Origin: Prorocentrum cordatum
Lineage: Eukaryota > Sar > Dinophyceae > Prorocentrales > Prorocentraceae
Reading direction: 5' to 3'
NCBI GenBank assembly: GCA_963575745.1
Contig: CAUYUJ010001420.1
Location: 35,001-99,000, forward strand
Length of the DNA: 64,000 nt
Under the pieces are notes generated by a model. That model saw only the letters and a program-made list of their open reading frames with translations. It searched no databases and was not told the origin of the DNA. Position numbers and translations under genes: made by a program. Positions 19,906 to 30,792 of the stretch are shown here, piece by piece; position 1 is the stretch's first letter; the number at the start of each line of letters is the position of its first letter.

Positions 19906-21030
19906 ACACGAGATGACACAGCGACCTTACGCGGTTCCTTACGCGGGCCGCTAGCGCGGCACGCTGAATGTGAGACGAGCGCGCGTACTCCCGACCGTAC
20001 GCGTGAAGCTTACGTGCCAGCATCGGCGCAGACGACCCCGTGTTCTGCCGTCGCTCAAACACCTATGGCCGAAACAACATGTCCTGCCTTCTCTTGGAGA
20101 ACAAATACTGTCATACACATAAACTCTTTGACATCCGCGCAACTTGTTCGGAATGGGCGCTGAACCCCCTCCCTGGCGCGCGGAGCGAACCAGGGGCGGC
20201 GCCAGAGGCGCCGCCAGAGGGCACCAGCGCCGATTCGAGAAATCAGCGCGGACCTCCGAATTGGTATGTTTCCCTGGTATCCGTGACAAGACGATCGACC
20301 GAAGCCGCAAAACCCTAAGACAGATCGGGACATCGCGTTGTCCTGAAGACAAAACGCGCGAATGCCATCGTTGCTTCCCCGACTCTCCGAGGTCAGAGAG
20401 AGCTTCTCAGAGGCCTTCTGAGAAGCCCAGCCGCCTTCCCAGAAGGCCTGCCCCATCTCGCTTCCCCCCTCCCACGGCGCGTCGCTGATTCAGTGGGTGC
20501 ATGGCGACTTGTCTGGCGAATTGGCTGGACGGTAACTTTGGGGCAAAGTCTGCTCCAGGGCTACTGCCCAGCAGCTACGCTTGGAGTATATCGTGTATCT
20601 CTAAACCTTGCCCGGCCCAACGTAGGGATACGCGGTGTACGATGGAGGGAGCGCCCACCCTCGATTGGGGTGCGTCCGCATGGCCTCCCGCCCCTGGCGC
20701 TGCACCCCCGAGCTCCCCTTCTTTTCACAGTGGCCACTCTTTGGATAGGGTGAACTCGGGCATCTGGGTGAGAGAATTCGGCCGCGATCCTACGGCTCAG
20801 GATGGCACTGGTTGCATAGGCATGGTGGCGGCTGGGGGGGGGACAGAACGGCACTGGTACCGCTGCTCCTCGGACCTTTCCCGGGGTGTTCTGACCAGAA
20901 TTTCGAAGCGAATCCAGCCGTGTCGACGAGGGGGGCCTCCCAGGGGGCCCAGAAGGTTAAACAGGAGAAAGGATAAACATTATCGATACCTCCTCCGTGT
21001 CCACGTAGGTGGTGTTTCTGTGCCTCCCGC
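19906..21030. other. intron DNA with one dispersed repeat copy
   Basis: 20850-20960 is a copy of the repeat also at about 405 and 51770 (GACCAGAATTTCGAAGCGAA, TCCAGCCGTG). 20180-20220 contains GGCGGCGCCAGAGGCGCCGC, a strong palindrome also hinted at near 21330 and 54110. No gene is seen. Confidence 0.45.
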
Positions 21031-21035
21031 GGATC

Positions 21036-21231
21036 CTTTAGACATCGTCTTGAGCGCGTATCGCTTCTTGCTGCTCACGTCCTCCACCAAAGCGACCTTG
21101 CAGAACCCGCCCCGGCCGAGGCAACACCTCTTCCGCAAATTCTCGAACTGCACCGTCTGCCCCCGCTTCTTGACCCCGATGGCCTCCGTGTGGTGATTGT
21201 TCCAGCCCTCTGCCAGGCGCTGGCACCACTC
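21036..21231 (-). CDS. PKG-like kinase, exon d: linker and glycine-rich loop to catalytic lysine
   Basis: Encodes EWCQRLAEGWNNHHTEAIGV, a link between domain B and the catalytic domain, then the N-lobe of the kinase. The glycine-rich loop reads LGRGGFCKVALVED, so the third glycine of GxGxxG is cysteine, as in several AGC relatives. RYALKTMSKG carries the ATP-binding lysine. The acceptor is TTCCAG before GAG TGG. The exon ends at AAAG before GATCC (apparent GA donor) and the next exon starts after CAG with GATACC, giving an in-frame SKGYL. All three frames of the region were compared; only this one gives kinase sequence. Confidence 0.85.
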
Positions 21232-21494
21232 CTGGAAGCTGGACGAAACAGCATAATTACGCAGAAGAAAACGCCCTCCGAAAGTCCGCGCGGAGCTCCT
21301 CGTTTTCCGCGCTGGACCTCCCTGCCGGAGGCGCCGCCAAGGGGGGTCCAGCGCCGACCCAGGAATTCCGAGAGGAGCTCCGTGAGAGCACGTTTCGCCA
21401 GCCTGCTCCGTCGGAGGAACCCCCCTTACGCCTATCCCCCCTATGCCGATCCCCCCCTATCGCTGCCCCTCAGGGGGAGGAGGGAGAGGGGAGG

Positions 21495-21880
21495 GGGATG
21501 GGGGAGGGGGAGGAGGAGGAGGAGGAGGAGGAGGAGGAGGAGGAGGAGGAGGAGGAGGAGGAGGAGGAGGAGGAGGAGGAGGTAAGGAACGAGGAGGTAG
21601 AAGGAATGAGGAGGAGGAAGAGAGGAGGAAGGAGGAGGAGGAAGGGGGAAGAGGAGGAGGAGGAGGGAGGAGGGGGATGAGGAGAGAGGAGGGAGGGGGA
21701 GAGAGGAAGGAGGAGAGGAGGAGGAGGAGGAGGAGGGGGAAGGTGGAAGATGAGGAGGAGGAGGAGGGAGGAGGAGGGGATATGAGGGAGGACGAAGGGG
21801 GAAGGAGGAGTAGGAGGGAGGAGGAGGAGAGGAGGAGGAAGGAGGAGTGAGGAGGGAGGAGGATTAGGGGAGGAGGGAGG
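21495..21880. repeat. (GGA)n tract
   Basis: Nearly 400 bases of GGA/GGAA/GGGA repeats. Poly-Glu/Gly/Arg frames across it are artefacts. Confidence 0.95.
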
Positions 21881-22029
21881 AGGAGGGTGGGCGCTCTTCT
21901 TGCCCCGGCGAGCCTCTCCACTCCCCCCGTCTCATCTCCTGACTGGACGACTCGAGAGCTGCCCGCGGCCCGAGCCCTCTAACGTGAGCCACATGTTGCC
22001 CCCCCCCCCCCGCCCTCCTCACTCCTCTC

Positions 22030-22295
22030 CCTCCTCCCTCCTCTCCTTCTCCTCCTCCCTCTCCTCTGTCCTCCCCCTCCTCCTCCTCCTCCTCCTCCTC
22101 CTCTTCCTCCTCCTCACCTCCTCCTCCTCCTCATCCTCCTCCTCCTCCCCTCTCCTCTCCTCCTCCTCCTCCCTCCTCCCTCCCCTCTCCTCCTCCTCCT
22201 CCTCCTCCTTCCCTACTCCAACTTATGGTGGTGGTGGTGGTGGTGGTGGTGGTGGTGGTGGTGGTGGTGGTGGTGGTGGTGGTGGTGGTGGTAGT
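22030..22295. repeat. (CTC)n tract followed by (GGT)n
   Basis: CTC repeats to 22210, then TTCCCTACTCCAACTTATGG and a pure GGT run at 22226-22292. The CTC-CCAACTTATGG-GGT module recurs at 22735-22790, 24480-24532 and 24780-24850. Confidence 0.9.
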
Positions 22296-22377
22296 TAGTC
22301 GCAAGCCCAGACCCCCCGCTGTCGCACATGTGTGATCCCAACGTGGACCCCCGGAGGTTCAGGTACGGACGAGGACA

Positions 22378-22554
22378 TACAGTCGGGGCGCTGACCTAAG
22401 GAACCCTAAATAAGGAACGAGGCCCCTTTTTCCGTAAGCTGAACTTCGACCTCCCATCGAAAACGTGAGGAGAACCTGGGGCAAGCTGTGAAACACTTCA
22501 GGAACACGGAGCCCCTCCCCAACGAAAAGGGTTCCTTCTTCAGGGCCCCGACGG
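22378..22554. mobile_element. MITE family H, copy 1
   Basis: Left end ACAGTCGGGGCGCTGACCTA then AGGAACCCT; right end GGGTTCCTTCTTCAGGGCCC then CGACGGT, an inverted repeat of about 30 bases. Its twin is at 24934-25113. Confidence 0.85.
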
Positions 22555-22559
22555 TGTGT

Positions 22560-22860
22560 TAATCGCAAGACCAGACCCCCCGCTGTCGCACGTGTGTGTT
22601 GCCTTCTCCTCCCCCTCCTCCCTCCCTCCCTCCTCCTCCTCCTCCTCCTCTCCTCCTCCTCCTCCTTCTCCTCCTCCTCTTCCTCCTCCTGCTCCTCCCT
22701 CTCAACCTCCTCCTCCTCCTCCACCTCCTCCTCCTCCTCCTCCTCCTCCTCCTCCTCCTTCCCCACTCCAACTTATGGTGGTGGTGGTAGTTAATCGCAA
22801 GCCCAGACCCCCCGCTGTCGCACGTGTGTGTTCCCAACGTGGACCCCCGGAGGCTCAGGT
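22560..22860. repeat. (CTC)n with CCAACTTATGG/GGT module and flanking repeat
   Basis: AATCGCAAGACCAGACCCCC, CTC repeats 22600-22770, CCAACTTATGGTGGTGGTGG, then the same AATCGCAAGCCCAGACCCCC again. Confidence 0.85.
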
Positions 22861-23226
22861 ACGGTCTGCGTGCCCCCTCCTCGGAGGCCTGCGCCCGACC
22901 CGCACGCGCCAGACAACCACTCCTTCACCTCTGGTTCTCCGCACGGCACTGCCAGTAAGCGCTCGCCATCGGGTTTCCCGCACGGCACTGCCAGTAAGCG
23001 CTCGCTGTAAGCTTTCGCGGCGCGCGCGTCACCCCCAAGCCTGCAGACACACACAGAAGATCAAGATGTTTGGGTGATGCCGGGTTGAGACCCCCTCCCC
23101 GGGACCGGCTTCATCCCGACTCGTTCGTTTGACGGTCCCAGGGCCCGGTAAGGACGGAAATTCCAGCCGCACACATCAAACCTGCCGAACTCCGCGCGGA
23201 AGCTCCCGGGCACACACTAGCATTCA

Positions 23227-24011
23227 GTCGGGCATGCCCCTCTATAGGAGAAATAGTCAAAGATAGTCAAAACAACAAATCGGGGGACGATGTTTCCAAC
23301 ATCTTTGACTATGTTCCCTACCTAGGCTCTGCCTAGAACTCGGTTTGCTCAAAAAGCCAGGCAGTGGTCCTCGCTCCGGGCGGTTCCCCCAGGATCCGCC
23401 CCGCGGTTCCCCCAGTGATGTTCCCTTAGCCTCGCGTTGCTTATGTATATTTCATCTTACCTTAGCTTAGCTTCATCGTACCTCAGTTGTATCTTAGCTT
23501 AGCTTATCTTCATCTTAGCTTCGCAGAGCTTTAGCATAGCAGAGCACAGCATAGCGTAGCATAGCGCAGCATCGCATATCATAGCATCGCCCAGCATAGC
23601 ATAGCATAGCGCAGCATAGCATAGCATAGCATGGCATAGCGCAGCACAGCACACGACAGCACAGCACAGCACAGCACAGCACGGCGCAGCATAGCGTAGC
23701 ATAGCATAGCGCAGCTCATCATAGCATAGCATAGTATAGCGCGGCTTAGCATAACATAGCATAGCCTAGCATAGCACAGCGCAGCATGACATGGCACAGC
23801 TTAGCATAGCATAGCATTGGATAGCGCAGCACAGCATATCATAGCATAGCACAGCATAGCGCAGCATAGCATGGCATATCATAGCATAGCAACTCATGCT
23901 GCTTCCCAGGGGCTCCAACTTCTAGGTAGGGTCGCACTGGGGTAATTTGAACGCGTTCTGGCTATTCTTCATTCTTCCTCCAAAACCCGCGTGTAGGTGG
24001 ACACGCCCGAC
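23227..24011. mobile_element. possible MITE B ends bracketing the AGCATAGC satellite
   Basis: A left end GTCGGGCATGCCCCTCTATA at 23227 faces a right end GTGTAGGTGGACACGCCCGA then C at 24011, both family B. Between them lies unique DNA and the satellite at 23500-23900. This could be one enlarged element or two half copies. Confidence 0.4.
23460..23895. repeat. AGCATAGC pentanucleotide-based satellite
   Basis: Some 430 bases of AGCAT/AGCGC/AGCAC units, starting with CTTAGCTTAGC-type units. The open minus-strand frames here (Ala/Met/Leu/Cys repeats) are artefacts. Confidence 0.95.
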
Positions 24012-24224
24012 CCAACACTAGCACGGACCACGGGACCTGAATCTGCACCGTGGGCGCCAGGACTGCGGCTCGGGGAGCCCGCCCCCCGAACGATGCCGCC
24101 GGCGCCGCCCGACCAGGCGATCGGAGCGCATCGACGGAGCACATCCAGGAGTGCCGACGCCGATCCACGCGCCCTGTGATGGGCGTGTTTTCCACCACCG
24201 CCACCAGAAGTTGGAGCGGGGGGG

Positions 24225-24530
24225 GGCTCCTCCTCCTCCTCCTCCTCCTCCCTCCCTCCCTCCCTCCTCCCTCCCTCCCTCCCTCCCTCCCTCCCTCCTC
24301 CTCTCCTCCTCCTCCTCCTCCTCCTCCTCTCCTCCTCCTCCTCCTCCTCCTCCTCCTCCTCCTCCTCCTCCTCCGCCTCCTCCTCCTCCTCCTCCTCCTC
24401 CTCCCCCTCCCCTTCCCCCTCCCCCTCCTCCTCCTCCTCCTCCTCCTCCTCCTCCTCCTCCTCCTGCTCCTCCTCCTCCTCCTCCTCCTCCTCCTCCTCC
24501 TTCCCCCCTCCAACTTATGGTGGTGGTGGT
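24225..24530. repeat. (CTC)n tract with CCAACTTATGG/GGT end
   Basis: About 280 bases of CTC/CCTC repeats ended by CCAACTTATGGTGGTGGTGG. Confidence 0.95.
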
Positions 24531-24649
24531 GGAACACAGGCCCATCGGCTAAATCCATGCACAGCCACCGTGCTGCCGTGAGGAGCGCAGGGTAAGGAGC
24601 GAAGGGGGCGTGCCTGGCCACGGCGGGCCTGGGCCGCCAGCAGGCTGCA

Positions 24650-24900
24650 CGACATACAGTCGGGGCGCTGACCTAAGGAACCCTCCCTCCTCCCCTCATC
24701 CTCCTCCTTCTCCTCCTCCTCCTCCTCCTCCTCTCATCCTGCTCCTCCCTCTCCTCCTCCTCCTCCTCCTCCTCCTCCTCCTCCTCCTCCTCCTCCTCCT
24801 CCTCCTCCTCCTCCTCCTCCTTCCCCACTCCAACTTATGGTTTTGGTGGTAGTTAATCGCAAGCCCAGACCCCCCGCTGTCGCACATGTGTTCTCAACGT
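24650..24900. repeat. MITE H stub, (CTC)n and CCAACTTATGG module
   Basis: ACATACAGTCGGGGCGCTGA at 24651 is a MITE H left end cut off after GGAACCCT by a (CTC)n tract (24680-24830), followed by CCAACTTATGGTTTTGGTGG and CGCAAGCCCAGACCCCCCGC. Confidence 0.8.
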
Positions 24901-24933
24901 GGACCCCCGGAGGTTCAGGTACGGACGAGGACA

Positions 24934-25113
24934 TACAGTCGGGGCGCTGACCTAAGGAACCCTAAATAAGGAACGAGGCCCCGTTGTTCCATAAGCTGAA
25001 CTTCGATTCCCCATCGAAAACATGAGCAAAAACTGGGGCAGGCTGTGAAACAATCAGGGAACGCGGAGCCCCTCCCCAACGAAAAGGGTTCCTTCTTCAG
25101 CGACCCGACTGTA
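24934..25113. mobile_element. MITE family H, copy 2
   Basis: ACAGTCGGGGCGCTGACCTA on the left, CTTCAGCGACCCGACTGTA on the right. The body (GGAACGAGGCCCC, CCCTCCCCAACGAAAAGGG) closely matches copy 1. Confidence 0.9.
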
Positions 25114-25264
25114 GATCTCAGGAAGGCCCCCCGAAAACCAGAGACCTTCCTGTGGGAGGCCGAAAAGTACCGATGCCGCTGCTCCCCGGACCTCTCCCGT
25201 GATGCGTTCGAAAGTTCAGACCAGGACTTCGATGCTGAGCCAGGAGGGGTGCTCGCCGGCGGAG

Positions 25265-25450
25265 GGGGGAGGCAGGTAGGAGGGAGGAGGAGGAGGAGGA
25301 GGAGGAGGAGGAGGAGGAGGAGGAGGAGGAGCAGAGCAGGAGGAAAGGAGGAGGAGGAGGAGAAGGAGGAGGGAGGAGGGAGGAGGAGGAGGAGGAGGAG
25401 GAGGAGGAGGAGAAGGAGGAGGAGGGGAAGGAGGAGGAGGAGGAGGAGCA
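25265..25450. repeat. (GGA)n tract
   Basis: GGA repeats interrupted by one GCAGAGCAGG. Confidence 0.95.
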
Positions 25451-25563
25451 GGCGACGAGGGCCTCCCAGGAGGCCCCACGGGGGGGACGGCGGCGGAAGG
25501 GCAGCGGTGCACTGGTACCGCTGCGTCCTCCGAGCCTGCGCCCAGAGCGATCCCTTTTTTGTT

Positions 25564-25965
25564 CGGGGAGACGTAAGACCCGGGTACGGGGGACTCGGAA
25601 ATCCCCGACGAGGTCGTCAAACAAATGTCGGGTCAGGCGAAAGGGGGGGATAGCAAAGGGGGGGTTTGAGAATCAGCTCACGTAGCTGATTTTCGCGGCG
25701 CCTCCCAGCCCCGGAGGCGGCTGTATCGAGGAATGGGCCCCTCGGTGAGGCCGAAACCAGCTGCATGCAGCAAATTTCGTAACCCCCCCTTTCCCAATCC
25801 CCCCCTTTCGCCCGGCCCGAAAATGACGAGGCCGAGCCTGCATGTTGACGAGGCCTCCCGCTGCAGACATCCCACGAAACTCCTCCTCGTCAAAATCCGA
25901 GGCGCGGTCGTCAAAGAACGATGGCGAACCCGAGTCCTGGCAAACCCGGGTCTTACGCTCCCCCG
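25564..25965. mobile_element. MITE family F, copy with both ends
   Basis: CGGGGAGACGTAAGACCCGG then GTACGGGGGACTCGG on the left; CCCGAGTCCTGGCAAACCCG then GGTCTTACGCTCCCCCG on the right, inverted repeats of about 38 bases. The inner part CGAGGCCTCCCGCTGCAGAC is shared with 13430-13530. Confidence 0.7.
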
Positions 25966-26079
25966 ATTTTTCAGCGTCTCGACTCAAGACTGTCCAGGGC
26001 AATTTTTGATACATAGGACTCTCAATCACACAGGATTTTTTATACCTGACAAATTTAAGAATAAGTCTATGGCATGAAC

Positions 26080-27060
26080 TCATCGTTGCTTTTTTACTGC
26101 TAAATCCCTGCATTTTTGGGATCGGATCCGCACGCGGAGCATGAATGAAAACCGGCACTGTAGGCGCTTCCTCGAACAAAAGCGGCCCCCATGGCATCTG
26201 CAGACGTCTGCAGACGTCCAGGCTTCGGGAGCCCCCGCGGGCTTCGCGGAGGCCTCCGCGCGCCTGTGCCGGCCTGCTCCCCCCCCCCACCGGGGGTCCT
26301 GGATCGGGCAGTCCGGGCTGGGCAGCTCTCCGCCTGGCGATCTGAAGACCTCAGTGCGGAATCCGTCGGGAGGCCCTCTCTCGGTAGGAGCTTGACGACT
26401 TCTGTTGCCCCTCAACTCGCGCTGGAGCACCCACGATCTGCCCACGCTGTCCCTGGATGTCTCCGGGTTTACCTCGATGCGCATGGGCCTAATTCTATGT
26501 AGATTGATTTCCACAAGTTCAAAACATGGCTTCATCCTCGCAAACCGATGATAACCAACTTTGGGGGGTCTTCGTAAGAACGCTTGCGGGCCATCAAGCC
26601 AGATGCAAGGGCCGTTAAACCCATCAGGCTCGATAAAGCAAAATTCTGATCAAAAGAAATTAGCCTGGGCTATGCCAGATGAGGCCAGTTCTCGGCCCCG
26701 GGTATGTCAACGAGAATACTAAACCTTGATCTCCCTTGAGCTGCATCCGAACAGACGGGCCAGATCCGACGCCACACGATGCTATACCCGAGGCTATACC
26801 CGAGACTCCCCGAGGCCCCTCGGAGGTCATCCGAGGCCGCTCCGAAGCCGTCCGAGGCCACGAGGCCACCTGCGAACGCCGGAGAGTGCGGCAAGAGTCG
26901 GGACAGGAGGTTCCCGCAGATTCCTTCAAAGGGGCGGCGACAAGGGGGGACTGGCTCAGGGGGGGAGCGTCGACCTGGAATTGGCCCGCAGGGTCCTGGA
27001 CAGGGCTGGCTATCCGATCGGATGTCCATGCATCCCCCTCTGAGCCTCTCCCTCCCACCA
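26080..27060. other. intron DNA without recognised features
   Basis: Contains a run of palindromes around CTGCAGACGTCTGCAGACGT (26198-26220) but no exon or repeat that I recognise. Exon c follows. Confidence 0.4.
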
Positions 27061-27078
27061 ACGATGCCCCTGATCTAC

Positions 27079-27249
27079 GCCCAAAACCTTCTCCAGGATC
27101 TCGGCGACGACGACGTACTCGAACACGAGACAAGTCATTCCGCCCTCGCACGTGTCCACATTGGACTGGGAGAAAGTGTCGCCGCGCAACAACGATCGCT
27201 CGCCGAAATGGCTCCCTCTGCGCAGATCCGCCAGCCACACCTTCTCCTC
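27079..27249 (-). CDS. PKG-like kinase, exon c: cassette and C-helix of cNMP domain B
   Basis: Encodes EEKVWLADLRRGSHFGERSL followed by LRGD and, after a short insert, a strand ending MTCLVFEYVVVAEILEKVLG. HFGERSLL is the phosphate-binding cassette of the second cNMP-binding domain (consensus FGExALL), with the ribose-binding glutamate kept. The usual arginine four residues on is present in LLRGD. The acceptor is CTCGCAG with an ambiguity of one or two bases because GCAGA is repeated at both ends of the intron. The 3' boundary is a guess: GTAGAT after TTGGGC would be a canonical GT donor. The exon lies next to a half copy of MITE family A (27284-27345), just outside its 5' end. Confidence 0.75.
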
Positions 27250-27283
27250 TGCGAGGGGAGCCGAATCGGGGGCAACTGTTTCC

Positions 27284-27345
27284 TTGCCATCGCTCGGACG
27301 TCCATTCCCCGTGCATCGTTTTTGGTACGAGTGTTCGGCCGCTAG
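27284..27345. mobile_element. MITE family A, half copy
   Basis: TTGCCATCGCTCGGACGTCC and CATTCCCCGTGCATCGTTTT, then the match ends; no right end follows. It abuts the 5' side of exon c. Confidence 0.75.
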
Positions 27346-27759
27346 TCCTAACAGGCATGAGTTCCACCGAAAGTGCAAGTCAAGTGAAAATACAAAACTC
27401 ACCAACAGTGAAAGAGCACGGCTTCCAAAGTATATCAAGCATGTAATTGCCGTTTTCGGGGCGTGGCCAGCGGGAATGCTGGCCTTGGTCTTCAAGGGGC
27501 CACAACACTTACCTGAGCAACGTTCTAAAGAAGGGGGTCGATTAGTGGACGCACGCCAATACCAACATCGTTTGGCTTCTTGGATGTGTGTCTCAAGGTG
27601 GTCCAAGACAGATGCTTCAAGATAGTTCAGACTTTCTAGAAGCACCTGTCTCAAGGGGGAGGCCCAGATCTCTGACAGTCTGCTTTTCCCCAAACAGCTG
27701 AGCAGATGGCCAATTCCACTCGGGGGACCCCCCCGACTGGACCTCCTCGAAACTATTCG

Positions 27760-28240
27760 GTGGTCTGAGTCGTTTCGCCCGAGACATCCTCACAACTCTT
27801 GTTTCCGAGTTGGCCGGGATTGGGCACTGCGCTTGAGACATCCTCGAAACTCTGACCTCCGAGATGCCGTTCGAGAGGCGGTCCGGCCTGACACCTACTC
27901 GAAATTCAGAGCTCCGAGATGCCGGGCGAGAGATGGCCTAGCGCGTTTTCCCTCAGACAATTTCGCAACTCCGAGCTCCGAGATGCCACGCAAGAGGTGG
28001 TCCAGCCCGTTTCGCGACGTCCTCACAACTCTGGGCTCCCAGGTGCCGCCCTTGAGATGGTCCAACCCATTTCGCCCGAAGCATTTTGGCAACTCTGGGC
28101 TCCGAGATGCCGTGAGAGAGGTGGTCCAGCCCGTTTCGCTAGAGAACTTTGGGCTCCGAAATGTCGCGCGCGAGGTCGTCCAGCCTGTTTCGCCTGAGAC
28201 ATCCTCGCATTTCTGGGCTCTGAACTGCCGCGCGCGGAGC
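27760..28240. repeat. tandem repeat of about 62 bp, 7-8 units
   Basis: GCTCCGAGATGCCG and GGTCCAGCCCGTTTCGCC recur from about 27763 to 28235 with unit lengths of 55-70 bases. Confidence 0.85.
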
Positions 28241-28249
28241 GCGATGAGG

Positions 28250-29550
28250 AGGTAAATAATAAGGGGGAGGACGAGGACGAGGAGGGGAACGCGAGGAGGA
28301 GAAATAGCACCAGGGAAACGAGGGTGACTCGTATGAGGGGGGCGAGGGGAAACATAAGAAGGTGCAGGATGGGGAGGAGGAAGAGGATCAGGATGAGGAG
28401 GAGGAAGATGAGCAGGAGCTGCAGGAAGAGAGGAGGACGGGGAGGAGGGTGAGGTGTAGTGAAGGGGTGAGAGCGAAGGCGGGAAGGAGAATAATGCGGA
28501 TGCGGGCACCTACGGAGGAGGACGACAACGAAACGAAAAGCTCGAGGACGACGCTGCAGGCGCAGGCCGATTAGGCGCATGAGGACGCACGGACACTCTT
28601 AGGAGTCACCTTGGCTCAAAAAGCGCTGCCTGGGGATATTGGACTCTGGCTACATGCCCAATCCCAACGTGCTTATCGATTTCGGCCCGCAAGGGCCGCT
28701 GTCGGGTCTGGGACAATCATACACACATCCGGGGTGGAGAACTGTCCCCGGGAAATGGTCGAGACCTCCTTTTTGTGTGAAGCCGCGGATGGGGAACATC
28801 ACATCGCCGGGCGTTTGGGACCAATGGCCTGGACTCGACGATGCGTTGCGGATAGATCGGCGATGGGCCCCTGGATGGGAAGCCCCCGCGCTCCTGCGCG
28901 GGCTGGGGTGCCCAGGCCCCGACAGGCGAGGGATGGGCGACTGGGGGCCGTTTTTGGGCGGCGTGAGACACAGTAGTCTAGGCGACTGGGGCACGATGCC
29001 TCCCCGCTCAACCCAGTCCTGCCCCCCCTGTCGCCCCCCTCTGGTCCTGCGTGCCGTCGGGAGCCTCTTTGAGCATGTGCTGCTCCGCCCCTCCTCCACG
29101 CAGAAGCCACCCCGCAAACCACCGCCCGATCCCGGCCAGGGCAATGCTGCGGCGAGACCAGTGCGGCAATTCGCGGACGCCCTCCTGTATTCTTCCCGAA
29201 GAAAGTTTTTCGGAAGGTTTTCCCGAACTCCGGGGAAGGGAGGCGAACTCCCGAACTCCGAAAACCTTCAAAAACCGCCCAAACACCTTTCAAACGCTAG
29301 CAAAGTCGCCCAATAGATTCAACACATCTTCTTAACCTAATTCAGAAACTTCCCGAAACATCGTCCCAACACCTTCCACCCAACCTTCCTATAACCTTCC
29401 CAACACCGCTCAAACAACCGTCCAAAACACCTCCCAAACACTTACCAATAATTGTCAGCAATTTCCCACCATCACACCAAATAAAAAACAATCAGTGGAT
29501 CGCTAGAAGATTAGTGGTGTGGATATTGGAAAGAGCGTGTTCTACCGCTG
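28250..29550. other. purine-rich stretch, then unrecognised intron DNA
   Basis: 28250-28460 is GGA/GAGG rich. 28600-29510 has no feature that I recognise, except an AACACCTTCC-rich piece (29270-29450) like a worn member of the arrays at 34-39 kb. Confidence 0.4.
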
Positions 29551-29559
29551 CTGGCGGAA

Positions 29560-30656
29560 AACCGGGGGGGGTCACTACCGGTTCGAACCCCTCCCCCCCC
29601 CCCCCTCCAGAAAACCGGGGGGGGGGTCACTACCGTTCAACCCCTCTCCCCCCCCCCCCCCCACCCCCCCCCCCCCCCCTGCCTCATCATGAAAGGGGGG
29701 GGGGGTCACTACCAGTTCCACCCCCCCTCCCCCCCCCTCACCCCCCCCCCCCCCCCCCATCTACCGTCCCCCAAAAAACCGGGGGGGGTTCACTAACCTG
29801 ACTACCGGTTCACACCCCATCTCCGCCCCCCTCGAAGACCGAGTGGGGGTGCGGACAGTGGTGGGGACGGTGTTGGTGGGGACAGTGGTGAGGGGACAGC
29901 GGGACAGTGGTGGGGACAGTGAGACAGTGGGGCAGTGGTGGGGACGGTAGTGGTGGGTGGGGACAGTGGTGGGGACAATGGTGGGAACAGGGGGGACAGT
30001 GGACAGTGGTGGGGACGGTGGTGGTGGGGACAGTGGTGTGGGGACAGTGGGAATGAGGTGAAAACAGTGGGACAGTGGAGGGTACAATGGTGGTTGGGAC
30101 AGTGGTGAAGGCGGTGGCGAGGACGGCGGTGGGACAATGGGACAGAGGTACAGTGGGGACAGTGGTGGGGACAGTGGGGACAGTGGTGGGAACAGTGGGA
30201 CAGCTCAGTGGGACAGCGGAGGAGTCAGTGGGACAGTGGGGACAGTAGGGATAGTCGGGCAGTGGTTGGGGCCGTGGAGACAGTGGGGAGAGTGGAACCC
30301 TGGTGGGAACAGTTCTGGGGACAGCGGGAACAGTGCGACAGTGGTGGGGCCACTGGTGGGGACAGTAGGGGCGGTGGTGGAACCAGTGGGGACAGCGGTG
30401 GTGAGGACAGTGGTGCTGGGACCACCAGTGGGGGATGTGATGCGGACGGTGGTGGGGACCGGGAGTCGTTTGCTGGCGGTGAGTAGGGGGGGGGTGGGGG
30501 TGGGGGGTCGAACCGTAGTGAACCCCCCCCGATTTTCGAGATCCGGACGGGGGGGGGGGGGGGGGGGAGTGGTTTCGAACCGGTATTTACCCCCCCCGTT
30601 TTTTTTTTTTTCGAGCGGGAGGGGGGGGGGAGGGGGGGGGGAGTGTGGGGGGGGGT

Positions 30657-30695
<39 letters not shown>

Positions 30696-30726
30696 GGGGG
30701 GGGGGGGGGGGGGGTGCAGTGGGGGT

Positions 30727-30792
<66 letters not shown>

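Noticed and set aside
23460-23895. Telomere-like or protein-coding repeat
   Set aside because: AGCATAGC units are not of the telomere type, and the frames are repetitive Ala/Met/Leu/Cys with no domain.
28600-28622. Second spliced-leader relic (CCTTGGCTCAA)
   Set aside because: Only about ten bases match and the CCGTAGCCATT part is absent.
29578-29600. tRNA T-arm or SINE B-box (GGTTCGAACCCC)
   Set aside because: No A-box, anticodon stem or cloverleaf can be built; the motif recurs as part of an inverted repeat of the G/C-run block.
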